Assembly (NCBI GenBank): GCA_032622095.1
Contig: CP136069.1
Coordinates: 83,474,958-83,538,957, forward strand
Direction of reading: 5' to 3'
Origin: Siphonodentalium dalli
Taxonomy: Eukaryota > Mollusca > Scaphopoda > Gadilida > Siphonodentaliidae
DNA: 64,000 bases
The first letter of the stretch is position 1. Each line of letters starts with the position of its first letter. Positions 46,210 to 57,559 of this stretch are shown piece after piece. The notes beneath the pieces are model-generated. The model made no database searches. It was not told the origin of the DNA and saw nothing but the letters and a program-made list of their open reading frames with translations. A program made the translations under genes and the position numbers.

Positions 46210-46600
46210 TTAACCCTTTACCCAACAAAACGGCCAAATAAAGCTTCAATAGCCTAAAATATCTTCGGTCTGTCTCAATAGAACCATACAAATATGGATA
46301 TCATTGGAACCGGCTCCTTGACCACATTGTGATAGTTACAGTTATGCCCTGTGCCAATGCATTCTCTTATATATGCGAGTCGACCATAGGTCGCCTCGCA
46401 TATATAAGAGAATGCATTGGCCTAAAAAAAAATCTTTTTTTAACACTTTTTACCATTTTTTCTTACATTCTTTAACAATTTTTTAATTTTTAATGTGTTA
46501 AGCCAATGCATTCTCTTATATATGCGAGGCGACCTATGGTCGACTCGCATATATAAGAGAATGCATTGGCACAGGGCCCTTCTATTGGGTAAAGGGTTAA
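46210..46600 (-). mobile_element. Family B MITE, inverted
   Basis: TTAA-CCCTTTACCCAACA at the left and ATTGGGTAAAGGG-TTAA at the right. The interior block order is inverse to 30645 and 43513. Confidence 0.88.
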
Positions 46601-47130
46601 CTCATTTATAACGAAGAGAGTCTGTTGTAGGTTGTGTAAATGAAAGGTAATCTATATGGGTTATTTCCAAGTACAAGGAGGGGACACCATTTTCATAGCC
46701 ATGTTTAAAATCATGTTAAGCAGTTAATCAGCTACAATTCTGAAGTGAAGATTCTCCCGAACAGTTTAACTCAATTATAACGAAGATATTAAGTTAGCTG
46801 TTGGGCAAATGACTTGAAATTGGTGGGGTATACCTAAATACAGAGAGGGAAGACCATTTGACCGCCCTCCATCCCAGTTCAGCAGTTCAAAATCATATTC
46901 GTTCATTGGCTACAGTTCAGCAGATTCTCCCGAACAGTTTAACTCAACTATAAAGAAGATATAAGATTATATGTTGGGCATATGACTTGTAATCAATTGG
47001 GTATAACTAAATACATAGAGAGGAATCCATTTAACCGATGGCCATGCCCATTCAGCAGTTCTAACTCCCGTTCAGCAGTTCTTCGAATGCAGTTCAGCAG
47101 ATTCTCCCGAACACAGTTTATCTCAATTAT
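46601..47130. repeat. About 170-bp degenerate tandem repeat, three copies
   Basis: CAGATTCTCCCGAACAGTTT, AACTCAATTATAACGAAGAT and a later CAGTTC(A)GCAGTTC block recur at roughly 46740, 46920 and 47095. Confidence 0.65.
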
Positions 47131-47319
47131 AACGGTGTAGACTAGCCCTACATCAAGTATAAGCATACGCGATTATCAGTGGCTTGTTCACCCATGCCAT
47201 GCATGGAAGTTCAGTTCCCTGACAATGAGTGTACAAGTTTGTATATATATGTCTTATCCAAATATTTAGTCGACCAAAATCGGATTATATGATGCTGAAA
47301 CGTGTTATAGAGCTACTAC

Positions 47320-47765
47320 GAGATAACTCATAGTCGGCACCTGAGACGGAATTTACCAGTGTCTATCGCTGATGCCAGCTACGAGTTATCTTGTAGGTAG
47401 ATCAAAATTACTTTTGCGATGTCTTAGATGATGAACAGTTTACTAATGTTTATATATAAATTCATTTACAGTGTCTTATAAACAATATGCTTACACTTGT
47501 GTATTACTCCATCATCTATATCGTAGAAAATGTAATTTTATTTACCTGCGATATAACTCGTAGCTGGCACCAGTGATGAAACACTGGTAATTCCCATCGC
47601 AGTTTCTGACTATGAGAATATCTCGTAGTAGACTTGTGACATGTTTCAGCATCATATAACCCAATATTGGTCGAACCATCACTCATAAATACATCAAATA
47701 TCAACTGCTATCGGCAAAACATGCAATCTCGTGTTGGCAGACAGGATGGAATTAATTACCCATTG
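47320..47765. mobile_element. Family G dispersed repeat
   Basis: GAGATAACTCATAGTCGGCA at 47325 and TAGCTGGCACCAGTGATGAA at 47560, then ATATTGGTCGAACCATCACT, in the order seen at 530-765. Confidence 0.6.
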
Positions 47766-47770
47766 GTTTA

Positions 47771-48231
47771 TGGCAGTCAAGCCTGCAAATAGCGTGTCTG
47801 TCATTTGCAGAATGAGGTCCCCAGAGGGTGAAGTTAGTGATGCTATCCCGCATTGCGGGCTAGCATCACTAAATTCACCCTCTGGGGACCTCATTCTGCT
47901 TAAGGCCCTCAACTGCTATGGCAGACCTAGGATCAGATTGAAGTTCCCCAGTTGCAGTTGGTGATGTTCAACCATTAGTCACCTCGATTATGCATTTTAT
48001 CTTCTGCAAATTAGGGGATATAGAAACTTCCTAGAAGGGAAATGTAACTAAAAACAATGTTAATTTAATACTATAGATACTTCCCAGAAGATGAGGCCTA
48101 AGCAGAATGAGGTCTCCAGGTGGTGAATTTAGTAATGCTAGCCCGCTATGCGGGATAGCATCACTAAATTCACCCTCTGGGGACCTCATTCTACAAATGA
48201 CAGACACCCTATTTGCAGGCTTGATGGCAGT
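47771..48231. mobile_element. Family D MITE, complete, 8-bp target duplication
   Basis: The element at 47779-48223 runs from CAAGCCTGCAAATAGCGTGT to ACACCCTATTTGCAGGCTTG. ATGGCAGT lies directly on both sides. It has two cores and two outer modules in mirror order. Confidence 0.85.
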
Positions 48232-48654
48232 GAACATGTTAACCCAAATTCCTCAAGGTTCCAGCTTGTCAGCTGGTGGGTTCTTCAGAATGATACTCTA
48301 GACCACCGGAATCGACTGAGAAAAAACTTTATTTTGTGAATTGACAGCCGGACCATGTCATTTTCTAATACGATTTTGCCAAGGTGGGTACTCAAGAACA
48401 ATAAAATTCAAGGCGGGTACCAAACACACCTTTTGTTTAGAACTGGGTACCTATAGTGCAAAACAGAATGATGACAATGACCTCATTAGGCTACTAGCAA
48501 CTGAAACACCGAGTTAAGCATACAATATGGTTTCTAAAAAAGATAAAACTGATCTAAACTTCAGTAGATCTGTAATTTATTATTATTTCATATATATTTT
48601 TTTTTTGCAAGCAGACTAAATACTAAAACAGAAACATGTTGTGTTACAATGGAT
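48232..48654 (-). other. NKAIN intron or 3' UTR of exon A
   Basis: If exon A is terminal, this is its UTR. A TTTATT (AATAAA on the - strand) occurs at about 48330. No other feature is seen. Confidence 0.4.
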
Positions 48655-48845
48655 TCATCCAAACATTACTCCTCTGTTACTTAAAATGAACAGAAACAGA
48701 ACAGAATTATAAGTTAGTGAAGACGAGTTGCCTTTTGCGCCATGCAGTCTTACATACTGAAAATACAGTGGCTGCAGCTGCATATGCGATGAACGAAGGA
48801 GACGGTGGGATGATTCTCTCTCCAACGGATCTTTGAGAAAATTCA
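48655..48845 (-). CDS. NKAIN: NKAIN alternative exon A with conserved family C-terminus
   Basis: The acceptor TCTTTTATTGTAG precedes 48845. Two bases complete the split codon left by exon 5 (T plus TG gives Leu), giving EDDS-L-NFLKDPLERE in the position where vertebrate NKAINs have EEDSFDFIGGF. The exon then encodes SSHMQLQPLYF, matching the HLQLQPLY end of vertebrate NKAIN1-3, and stays open to TGA at 48655 (62 further residues). A donor-like GTATGTAAG at 48757-48749 directly after LQPLYF suggests the exon may instead end at 48758. The conserved tail makes this the ancestral C-terminus. Whether the 34 residues after LQPLYF are translated is uncertain. Confidence 0.78.
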
Positions 48846-50830
48846 CTACAATAAAAGAGGCCATCCTAAAAATTACATGTTATCATGTGCCATAATTAAA
48901 AGCATATCACCAGTGAAACAATATTGAAACTAAGAAGATAATCCGACAGCCAATTTGAATAACACATAACTTGAGTCTAATAAAAAAATCAAGAAATTTA
49001 TTCACATGTTATTTTGTCCAGAATTCTTCATTTGAAGCAGAAAATTTCAATTCAGTTTAGACTATTTGAACCATAATTAGCAAATATTGGATTCAAAAGC
49101 AGTGTAATTTTTTCTTTGAATAATCAATTTGAATAGAAAACTGATATTTTCATTTAAACTGACATTGGGTAAGGAATGCTTCTTACATGATAATAATCAA
49201 AGATGCAATATATATCAAATTGATAAGTACTCCCAAACTCATGTGATAGGGCAATAGTCTACACAAATTAAACAGCAATAATAATAAAAAGATAAACTAA
49301 TTGGATGAGGAAATCTAGAGAACGATGCAGTAAATTATTTCTTCAGTTGTGCTTAGGATTGATTTAAATTAACTTTTTGTTAGAAATCAAATTTGAATAA
49401 ACTTTTTGAAAAAATAATTAAACAAAAATATTCAAGTCTCAAAACATAATACATATTGGAATTTTGAGAACAATTTGAAGTAGAGAAAGTTCATGTAGAA
49501 AACAGCATACAGGAACCAGAAACTGTTTATATGGAAGCGTGCACAAATCATGAATAAATTTGGACCTATAACACAAAATTATATACAAAATATAATTTAG
49601 TAATTAACTCAATGGAATTCAATAACTAAACCATGAATAAAACTTTAAGTGAATTTCTGAGTTGTCAAATTATAACTTGATGCCGAGCTAGGATTTGTTA
49701 TCAATATATGATTTTCAACATATGAAGTAATATATCACCATATATGCCAAACAGAACAAGAAAAGTGATGAGAAATCTAAAAGAAGAAAGCTAATTCTAA
49801 TATCTAAGCTAATTTATAGACATGCACAATATCAAATCTAAATCCATCAGTGATTTACCAACCAGTTCAAATATGACCAGACAGAGTGCAATCGTAAACC
49901 TTCCTACTGAAACTATAGAGCATAACGGATGTTAATTTTTGTATGATCTATATACAAATATAAAAGAGTAATTTAGGACAAGCTTAGGAAAAGCTTAGGA
50001 GAAGGAATGTATGTCTGTTCGTGTTTTTCTCCAAGACTCCTGGACAGATTTCAAAATATTATGTGTGTTGACTCGGGGTACCCAGGTGGAAGTTATAACG
50101 GTGTTAGTTTTTCAAAATTTTTATTTAAAAAATTTAATATATTTAAAAAAAAAATTGAAATTGAGCAAGGAGTTCAATCTAAAAATCAATAAAACAAAAA
50201 AGATATTTAAAAAAAAATAATTTGATTACTAAAAGTTTTTATTTTTTTTTAATAAAAAAGTTCACAGAATCAAAATGGGCCATCGCTGAACAAGGACCAT
50301 AGCCTCCCCTATAATGCACAAAGGGTTATGTGGCCCTTTGTGCAGGGGCTGCACACCCCTCTGATGCTGAATAAAGGCTCTCAAAGGTGTTTCAGCTAGT
50401 GTTTTTATAAATGTCAAAATCATACCATCAGATTTCTAGGGTTTTGACGAGTGAGTGTGATTATTTGTCCTGAAGTCCGGGATCACACAGAAAAGGCAGG
50501 GTCTTATCCTTGTTTTCTGTATTTCAAGTTAATTAAAATGCACATGTATTAAACTGTAATACCTCAGTATGTGTGGAACACAGGACAGCCATTAACATCA
50601 ACACCCAGCTTAATAGTGACTCCCTAGCACCAACCTGCATACATCACTAAAGGGAAGTCATTCCCACATGGCGATGGTCTATCCAGAGACAGCAAACTCA
50701 TAGCAGATTCAAAGTCAAGCAGACATTATCATGGGAATGTTTCCACTTCACTGTATATCCTTGGATAGTTAAGTTAACTCAGCTGATCCATCATCAACCA
50801 TTTTATACAAACCCAAATAAGCCTTTCTTT
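48846..50830 (-). other. NKAIN intron, AT-rich
   Basis: Long A/T-rich stretches (50100-50230 is almost only A and T). A short hairpin CACAAAGGG / CCCTTTGTG lies near 50317-50342. The 69-codon frame near 50011 is low-complexity Lys/Asn/Phe and not a gene. Confidence 0.5.
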
Positions 50831-51110
50831 ACTAAATACTCATTGATGAGTGAGTTCCATTTGAAAATTCTTAGACAATAAGTTCAACAAATGACCATAT
50901 ATCATTTGTTGAACTTATTATCTTAATATTTCCCTCCAATAAATAGAAATCCTTCTGCATTTTTATTATCTGTTGTCCAGTGTGTTGTCTGCTTATTTTT
51001 CCTGAACACCCCTCCAAAATAGATTGTTCCAATGTATACTTTTATAACTGAATGGGAGAATCCATTCAGTATAGAATTCAAAATGAACTAACAGATAGTC
51101 AATGGAAATA
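50831..51110. mobile_element. Copy of the AATAAGTTCAAC / AAATGGATTCTC repeat
   Basis: CTAAATACTCATTGATGAGT, a hairpin AATAAGTTCAACAAATGACC / TCATTTGTTGAACTTATT, and TTATAACTGAATGGGAGAAT recur in the same order at 55540-55750. Confidence 0.6.
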
Positions 51111-51278
51111 TATGTGAGGTATCAATTGAGACAGTAGCTCGTACATTAAAATGTTGAAACAGAACCTTCAATTTTCCAGGGCTTAAAATATCCATTGGAA
51201 GCGAGGAGAATCAAAATCAATTTGGATTCTTTTGATAGTTAAGAATAAAAATATCAGCATGATGTGCCAAAGTCAGAT

Positions 51279-51304
51279 GGGGGGGGGGGGGGGGGGGGGG
51301 GGGG
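51279..51304 (+). repeat. Run of 26 G
   Basis: Uninterrupted poly-G flanked by AAGTCAGAT and AATCACTTTTGATTC, in the NKAIN intron. On the transcribed - strand it is poly-C. Confidence 0.9.
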
Positions 51305-52287
51305 AATCACTTTTGATTCTCGCCAGTGTTTGTCATGTGAATCTTTATGCGAATTGATTCAGTGATTTGCATGGAAACTTAAGCTTTGCCTTTCATGAAT
51401 CATTATTGGAGAAGTCCCGACAAAGAGCAATTCAGCATTAAGTTTTCACACTGCACATATTATGGGACATTCGATTGAAATATCAGTGAAAAGTGTAAAT
51501 CAAATATAAAAAATATCTGGATAGATGTGTAAAAAAGACTAACTAGAGCCACCCTAGCCTTAATCAGGGTTTCCGCTAGGGGTTGGGGGAATTGGACCCC
51601 TAAAGACGCTTGGAAAAAATCCAAATTCATGAAACCAACTGCAAATATCGGGTAGTATATGTATCATCAAATGAGGCTATGGTTTAATCAAATCCGACAA
51701 AACAATTTTAACAGAAATATTTAGTTTTTATTGGGACTACTTAAATTTTTGTACTGCCAACAATAATGACAGGGGTATTTTTTAATGAACTGTTAGAATT
51801 AATTTATATATCCGACTTTCACTAAATTCATGCTAACATTGTTATGCCATGAAATATTCATGATAAACATTCGCCTGGTCTTCATCATCAAAACAATTTG
51901 TACAAATTACAAATGGAGGATAGCAGCATATTTTATTTTAAAACATAACCATGACATAACAAGACGGAACCAAATGCATGGCATATAACTATCTATTACA
52001 TGATCCTACCCTTATTCCATGCAATAAACCCATTCTATAAATTGTGATATGAAACGTTTGTTGCATAATAGGAAATAGTGCCAGGTGACCTTTGATTACT
52101 TGTTTATTGTTTATTTACATTCAGTACACTACCTCGCAAAATACTATGCTTTCTAATATTTTTCCAACAAACTAATGAAGGAAGAAAAAGTTATTTCATT
52201 AAATATATGCCATTAAATATGTCAAAGAGTCTTTATTTATCTGGGACTATTTCTTTACGCAGGCAAACAACACATAGTTACTAGACT
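51305..52287 (-). other. NKAIN intron, nothing recognised
   Basis: AT-rich, without supported ORFs or repeats. Confidence 0.45.
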
Positions 52288-52398
52288 TACAGTAATGCCC
52301 TAAATAATCGACTCCTTAACCACAACAGAATTAAGGGTAATTTTTGAGGATTTAGTCGGAAATATGGCTTGTTGCCATTCATCGGAAAACTCTCACTG
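52288..52398. mobile_element. Family C element, left half only
   Basis: TACAGTAATGCCCTAAATAA through TCGGAAATATGGCTTGTTGC, stopping at the palindrome centre CTCTCACT. The right half is missing. Confidence 0.7.
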
Positions 52399-52898
52399 GT
52401 ACGTGAAAAGTCATTCACTGTCATTGCAGGCCTTATAGAAGCCGATGTTAGTTTCACATGCCATTTGTTGAGTTACGTATGTTTTATTCAGGTTTTGGAT
52501 CATGTAATAAATAGATAGATTTTGCTGGCCATTTATGACAATGGATCAATGGTGGGTTTATACACAGGTGATTTATGCAGGAATTATCTATTGATTGGGG
52601 GCTGGGGAAAGGAACCTTGGAAGGGACCCCACTACCCATCTAGCGGAAACCCTGCCTTAATAGTGACTAGCCACGCAGTATATAGCTGGTCCTCCCAAAA
52701 GGATGTAAGCCTGGTTGAATATTAAGAAATGAAACAGGATGAAACACTGCTTTGTTGTTAGAGATATGATTTAAATAATTTTGGTCGAGTAACTCAATTG
52801 GATATAGACTGACTTCCTCCAAGTCTGAATTTAGTGTATTTTTACACTAGGTTCAATAAGTGGTTTCTTGAACATATTATCTGAACATTTCCCACCAA

Positions 52899-53007
52899 TT
52901 AACCCTTCTATGACTGGACCTTCCTGAAATTTTGCGAAAACCCTGTGCCAATACATTGTTATATATGCGAGTCTCCCATTGCCCAGCTCCCATCATAAAA
53001 GGGTTAA
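52899..53007. mobile_element. Family A MITE, minimal 109-bp form
   Basis: TTAA-CCCTTCTATGACTGGACC at the left and CCCATCATAAAAGGG-TTAA at the right. One half-module is left, formed by an internal deletion that starts after GCGAGTCTCCCATT. Confidence 0.8.
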
Positions 53008-53235
53008 TAGAATTAATTTGATGTGTCTGAGACTCCAGGCGGTGCCACAGGTGAAACAGTTATTTAAATTTTGCTCATAATTGTGAATTGTGACAGAGTT
53101 TTCAGGTGTTAAATATTACTCATAAATTTCTATGCATATATGACCCCTGCAACATCCGTTCGGGAAAGGACCAGCATTCTTCCATGAGATTAAGAAGTGC
53201 ATGTAATTTACACACCTAGGACTGCACATTGTGAC

Positions 53236-53420
53236 TTAGCAATTGGAAGACAGTGCTCTCGATGACGCCGTTTTCACTGAGCCATTCCACGAATCTGGTG
53301 CTTCCGTGTATGACACGTAGGTTGGTAGCGCCCAACTGTCTCGCACCTGAACTGGTTGGTACTTGGGCAGACACTGATCCCGAGGTACACTATAAGTGCT
53401 AGTGTTGGTTATATACTTAC
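53236..53420 (-). CDS. NKAIN: Possible read-through extension of NKAIN exon 5 (third C-terminus)
   Basis: If the donor at 53420 is not used, translation continues in frame from CKYITNTSTYSVP through PVQVRDSWALPTYVSYTEAP to SRALSSNC and a stop at 53236. Base composition is close to 50 percent GC with codon-like use, unlike the surrounding AT-rich intron. This supports a retained coding extension. I do not recognise the peptide in known NKAINs, so it may still be chance. Confidence 0.45.
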
Positions 53421-53478
53421 AACTGTCATCTTCTGTGTATACATAAATTGTTACACAAGCAAACACAAAACCAACCAA
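53421..53478 (-). CDS. NKAIN: NKAIN exon 5: end of TM4 and start of cytoplasmic tail
   Basis: The acceptor TTTCCATTTCAG precedes 53478, and a strong donor GTAAGT follows 53421. The 58 bp encode LVGFVFACVTIYVYTEDDS plus one base, so the exon ends in phase 1. LVGFVFAC and the acidic EDDS match the fourth membrane segment and juxtamembrane acidic patch of NKAINs. Both downstream exons (48845 and 41029) begin with two bases that fit this phase. The frame also continues past the donor for 60 further codons to 53236 in sequence that is richer in GC than the intron. Confidence 0.88.
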
Positions 53479-53499
53479 CTGAAATGGAAATAGGTGCAA

Positions 53500-55270
53500 A
53501 GTATAATAATAAATAACCCTAATATGTACTGAATGAAATGTACAAAACCCCCACAAAACTAGATGTGTGACTGTCCCATTACCAGTACTGTCCCAATGGG
53601 ACTAAGGATACCCCCTGCAGTGTACATGTGCTAAAAAAAGGCAGCCACACAACTAATCTTGTAATTGCCGGTGCACAGGTTACCTTGTTTGTAAATATCT
53701 GTGTCAAGCAGACCTGTTTACTTTTAAAATTGGAAAAGGGAGATTTGTCGTCAGAAATAGGGAGATTTAGTGAAAAATAGGGAGATTTTTTTCAATGTGT
53801 CAGTATCATGGGAAAATCTTAATATTTTTCATTTAAATGTCATGTGGACTGTTTGTTGCATTGGGTTTGTGTCTGCTATTTAACGGCCTTGATCTGTTGA
53901 CAAGGAGTTTCTCACTGAACCATTGGGAATAGATTACGATTTTCTGGTTACGGATTACTTTTTATTTCGAACAAGGCAATACAATGATTAAAACTATATT
54001 TGTATACTATAAAATGGTGCTCTTGGATAATTTGATCGGCAAATATATTCAGTAACATCAGGTAGCATCGGTGAATTTAAAGAGAGTACACACTGTTGAT
54101 AATATTTTAGATTCGCGTTCTGTTATTGCGTATACAAAACACGGAATACCAACAAGACGGAAACAGAACTTTCACTGAAACAATATAATAATATGAGACG
54201 GCGGTTTTAAAAGCAGTCGGTCGGGACGAGCAGAAACATACACTTTATTAAGTGTTGCCAAAAAGGAAGGCTTCTTGTTTGATATATTATAATCCTTGAC
54301 TGGACATTGAAAACCGTATTTACTTACTTTAACAAAAGAGAGTCAACATTGTGTTAACATTTTGTCACTGTTTGACTCGCAGGCGATATATTACTAATGA
54401 TATAGAGTGCATGGTTTATCGCTTGCTACAGCCGTCGGCTAATTTTGGTTTTATCTTTTGAATAGCACAGGAGAAATGACACAAAATCGGGAGACACCCA
54501 CCGAAATCGGGAAAGTAAACAGGTCTGGTGCCAAGTTGAAATTGACCAGGAAACGAAGGAGTAGAAGTATCAGTCCTTCCCAGGAGATGGGAGCGATTGC
54601 TCTCGCATCTGTACACACGCAATTTTCAATTCACAGGTGCTAAAATGTGCACTCGTCCCTCTTGTCAAAATGATTATGGTGACTGTAATCGTTCAATATT
54701 GAACAATTTGATTTGAAGGTTTATTTTGATCCTTTTCTGTTTCAATTCAATTATGGGTATGTGAAAGTGTGACCAAATGAAGACAGACATGTAGGTGTAT
54801 GTCCCATTATGACATCTTGTTTGAGAAACACTCAACTTATTATATTACAGGGTGGAATTACACCCGTCTTATGAATTGCGTGAGCAAATAAGTGCTCTTG
54901 TTGTGTTTTTCTCCTGGGAAGGACTGAAGTACACGCTTCCACAAAATGACAAAATTATGTGCGTAGCTAAACATTTCTAAGTCGTAAGGGGAATAACTAA
55001 AGTAAAAAATCTCAGATGGATCTCATAATAGGAGGTATACAGGTTCCGATGATGATCAATAATTGTGCCAAGTTAAAAAAACATTTGACTAAAAAATGAA
55101 GCAATATAAGTTGCATCAAATGGACTAACATACAGACTGCCAAGCTGATTTTATACCCCTCACTTCTAACTTCAGAAGCTTCTGTTGAATTGTATCAACT
55201 CAAAATTAATATTTTATACTTTGAAATCTAACAAAAAGTTCAGGAAAAAGAGATTATAAATCAAGTTCCC
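53500..55270 (-). other. NKAIN intron, nothing firmly recognised
   Basis: TAGGGAGATTTAGTGAAAAA and a CATCAGGTAGCATCGGTG stretch near 54058 have weak echoes at 61380-61540 (ATTGGGAATAGGGCC, CACCTGATGCTACCC), so an old repeat may be shared. Short frames near 54416-54643 occur on both strands and lack family features. Confidence 0.4.
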
Positions 55271-55532
55271 TTAAACCTTTCATGATGGGAGATGTGCTGG
55301 TGCAGCATTAAAGATCCTGTGCCAGTGCATTCTCTTATATATGCGAGTCTCCCATAGGGAGCCTCCCATATATCAGAGAATGTACTGACTTACAAGGTCA
55401 AGGTGAATATTGTTAGGCCAATGTATTCTCTTATCTATACGAGGCTCCCTATGGGGGACTCAGATATAAGAGAATGCATTGGCACATGTTTTTCGTAAAA
55501 ATTCATGAAAGCTCTAGTCATCGAAGGGTTAA
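55271..55532. mobile_element. Family A MITE, opposite orientation
   Basis: TTAA-ACCTTTCATGATGGGAGA at the left and GCTCTAGTCATCGAAGGG-TTAA at the right, with two palindromic modules. Confidence 0.78.
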
Positions 55533-55539
55533 AAAATGT

Positions 55540-55756
55540 TCAGATAATAACAAATGACTATATCCAAAGGCCATTTGTTAAACTTATTATCAGAATAGTT
55601 CCCACCAATGAATAGGAATCCTTCTGCTCTTGTATTAACGGTTGTCTGTCTGTCGTCTGCTTATATTTCCTGAACAGAACATCCTTCCAAATGTATCGAC
55701 TATTCCAATATATACTTTTATAACTGAGTGGGAGAATGCATTCAGTAATGAAATGG
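55540..55756. mobile_element. Copy of the AATAAGTTCAAC / AAATGGATTCTC repeat
   Basis: AATAACAAATGACTATATCC, GGCCATTTGTTAAACTTATT and TATACTTTTATAACTGAGTG in the order of 50870-51065. Confidence 0.55.
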
Positions 55757-56291
55757 TTAAAGGGGGACTGTACACTAAATCCGGCCATTGATGGGACCAT
55801 CTCCTTTTATGCTCAACAGAATATATGCAACAAATGAATGAATTTGAGCCATGGATTAGTGCAAAATACACTCATGCGGTCTATGAACGATGCAAACAAC
55901 ATGGTAATTATACTCTCAGGTGCCTAGTAATTGTGATGGCCTAATAATAGTGATTGGTAGGGATTTAGGCTGAAATTAATAATAGTGATAGTAATTTCAC
56001 TCTATGTCTCAATGCCAAATATTAGTGATCGTTCGGATTTGTCTCCCTTAGTTAATAATCATGCTGACACTATTATTGGGCACCTGAGAGTAATGTAAAG
56101 ATGTTTATGACTTGAGCCATAAACTCATTTTCATTATAATTACCATGTTGTTGTACATCGTTCATAAAGTAAATGAGTGTATTTTGCACTAATCCACGGC
56201 TCAAATACATTTATTTGTTGCATACATTCTGTTGAGCATAAAAGGAGATGGTCCCATAAATGGCCAGATTAAGTGTGCAGTACCCCTTTAA
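55757..56291. mobile_element. Family F long palindrome, TTAA ends, with nested palindrome
   Basis: TTAA-AGGGGGACTGTACACTAAAT at the left and ATTAAGTGTGCAGTACCCCT-TTAA at the right. The second layer AACATGGTAATTATACTCTC pairs with GTAATTACCATGTTGTTG and CACCTGAGAGTAATG, enclosing AATAGTGAT repeats. The right edge is 8 bp from the splice donor of NKAIN exon 4. Confidence 0.82.
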
Positions 56292-56304
56292 ACTGAATAC
56301 TTAC

Positions 56305-56514
56305 AGATAAGAGACACTGCACTGCAGCATGGATAACTTCTACATAATAATAATCGAGGACGCAGCCCTCGACAAATTTTTCAGGTGGATATTCCCTGCT
56401 TCTATCATAATCTGTTGATATCCAACTGTTATTGGTTACTTTACAGCCGACACCGTGCTCTAACCACCAACTCTTTGTTTTTGTTCCTATTGTTAAAATA
56501 TACAGATCTTTGTT
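56305..56514 (-). CDS. NKAIN: NKAIN exon 4: extracellular loop and start of TM4
   Basis: The acceptor TTCTTCTTTTGCAG precedes 56514 and the donor GTAAGT follows 56305. The 210 bp encode 70 residues in phase 0: NKDLYILTIGTKTKSWWLEH, then GVGCKV, GCVLDYYYVEVIHAAVQ and CLLS. The SWW-E-GxGC pattern and the GC(V/I)LDYxYxE pattern are the most diagnostic parts of the NKAIN extracellular loop. The two loop cysteines are present. An N-glycosylation sequon NNS sits between them. The start of the fourth membrane segment closes the exon. Confidence 0.93.
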
Positions 56515-57559
56515 CTGCAAAAGAAGAAGAAAAAATAAAATAATGCACAATGATTATTAGTGATGTGCAGTTTTGAAATTTCATTTTTTTGGATTCGGTA
56601 TGGTTTTTGTAGAAAAACCAGGTTTTGGTTTTGGGCGGACAAGTGCATTTCAAGGTGAGATATTAGAACTCTCGACAATAAAATCATCTTCAAAGATAGA
56701 CATTATGCAAAACAGCACTGGGTAGTGAGTACATCTGAGCACGCACTCTTCTGTTAGTTTAATGATAATTTGCATTACTTCAAGATTTTCCTGCCGAAAA
56801 TGAATCATGTGACTTCTCCCATTACTTGGTATTTCCGGGTAAATAAATAGTATTCTAAACATGATTTAGCATCAGCGGAATATAATAAGGGGGAGGGGCT
56901 GGATTCAACTAAGGTGATGAATGCAAGTGCCCACATAAATGTAACAATGTAACATACATGCATGTATGTGCGAACAAGCGGGCACGCGAGACACAAATTG
57001 TTCACTCTCAAGAAATTCCAATTTTTAATCGAAATAAATTTTCTCAAGTTAATTCCCAGATGACAAGCATCAGTTGCAGTCAACCAATCAGCGACCGAAA
57101 TGAAATGTAAATTACGTCAAGCCACCTAACTAAGTGCATACGGTGCCTCATAATGAGGTCACGCATCTGAACTACATGAGTGCATGTCAAACTTGCTCCA
57201 AGTACCATACCGTTACCAAGTTAAAATTTTTTTTTTTTACAGATACCGGTAAACAGATTGAAATTTCAATACCATCCAGCTCTATCTGATGGCAAACAAA
57301 AGGCTATCTAGAAATGTGTGGAATAGCTAAACATGCCATGTATATTATACATGTACAAAGGAATAACAGAATGGCTTAAAATGCCTGCATGTACCGTATA
57401 TACATGTACAAAGCAATAACAGAGAGATTTAGATTGAACAAACTTCTCCGCATCAAAAATCAACAGGCTACGCGTAGAGCATTCCATAAATGAGACGGGG
57501 AAAATATGGTATGTTCAATGGTAGCCCAGTGGCTAAGACATTCTGGAATAATAACTTAC

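Noticed and set aside
50007-50220. Two overlapping frames with Lys/Phe-rich ends
   Set aside because: Low-complexity A/T runs in an intron, with no family features.
54416-54643. Opposing frames with RKRRSRSISPSQ and Cys/Ser-rich peptides
   Set aside because: The two frames are mirror shadows of each other, without splice sites matching NKAIN phases or recognisable domains.
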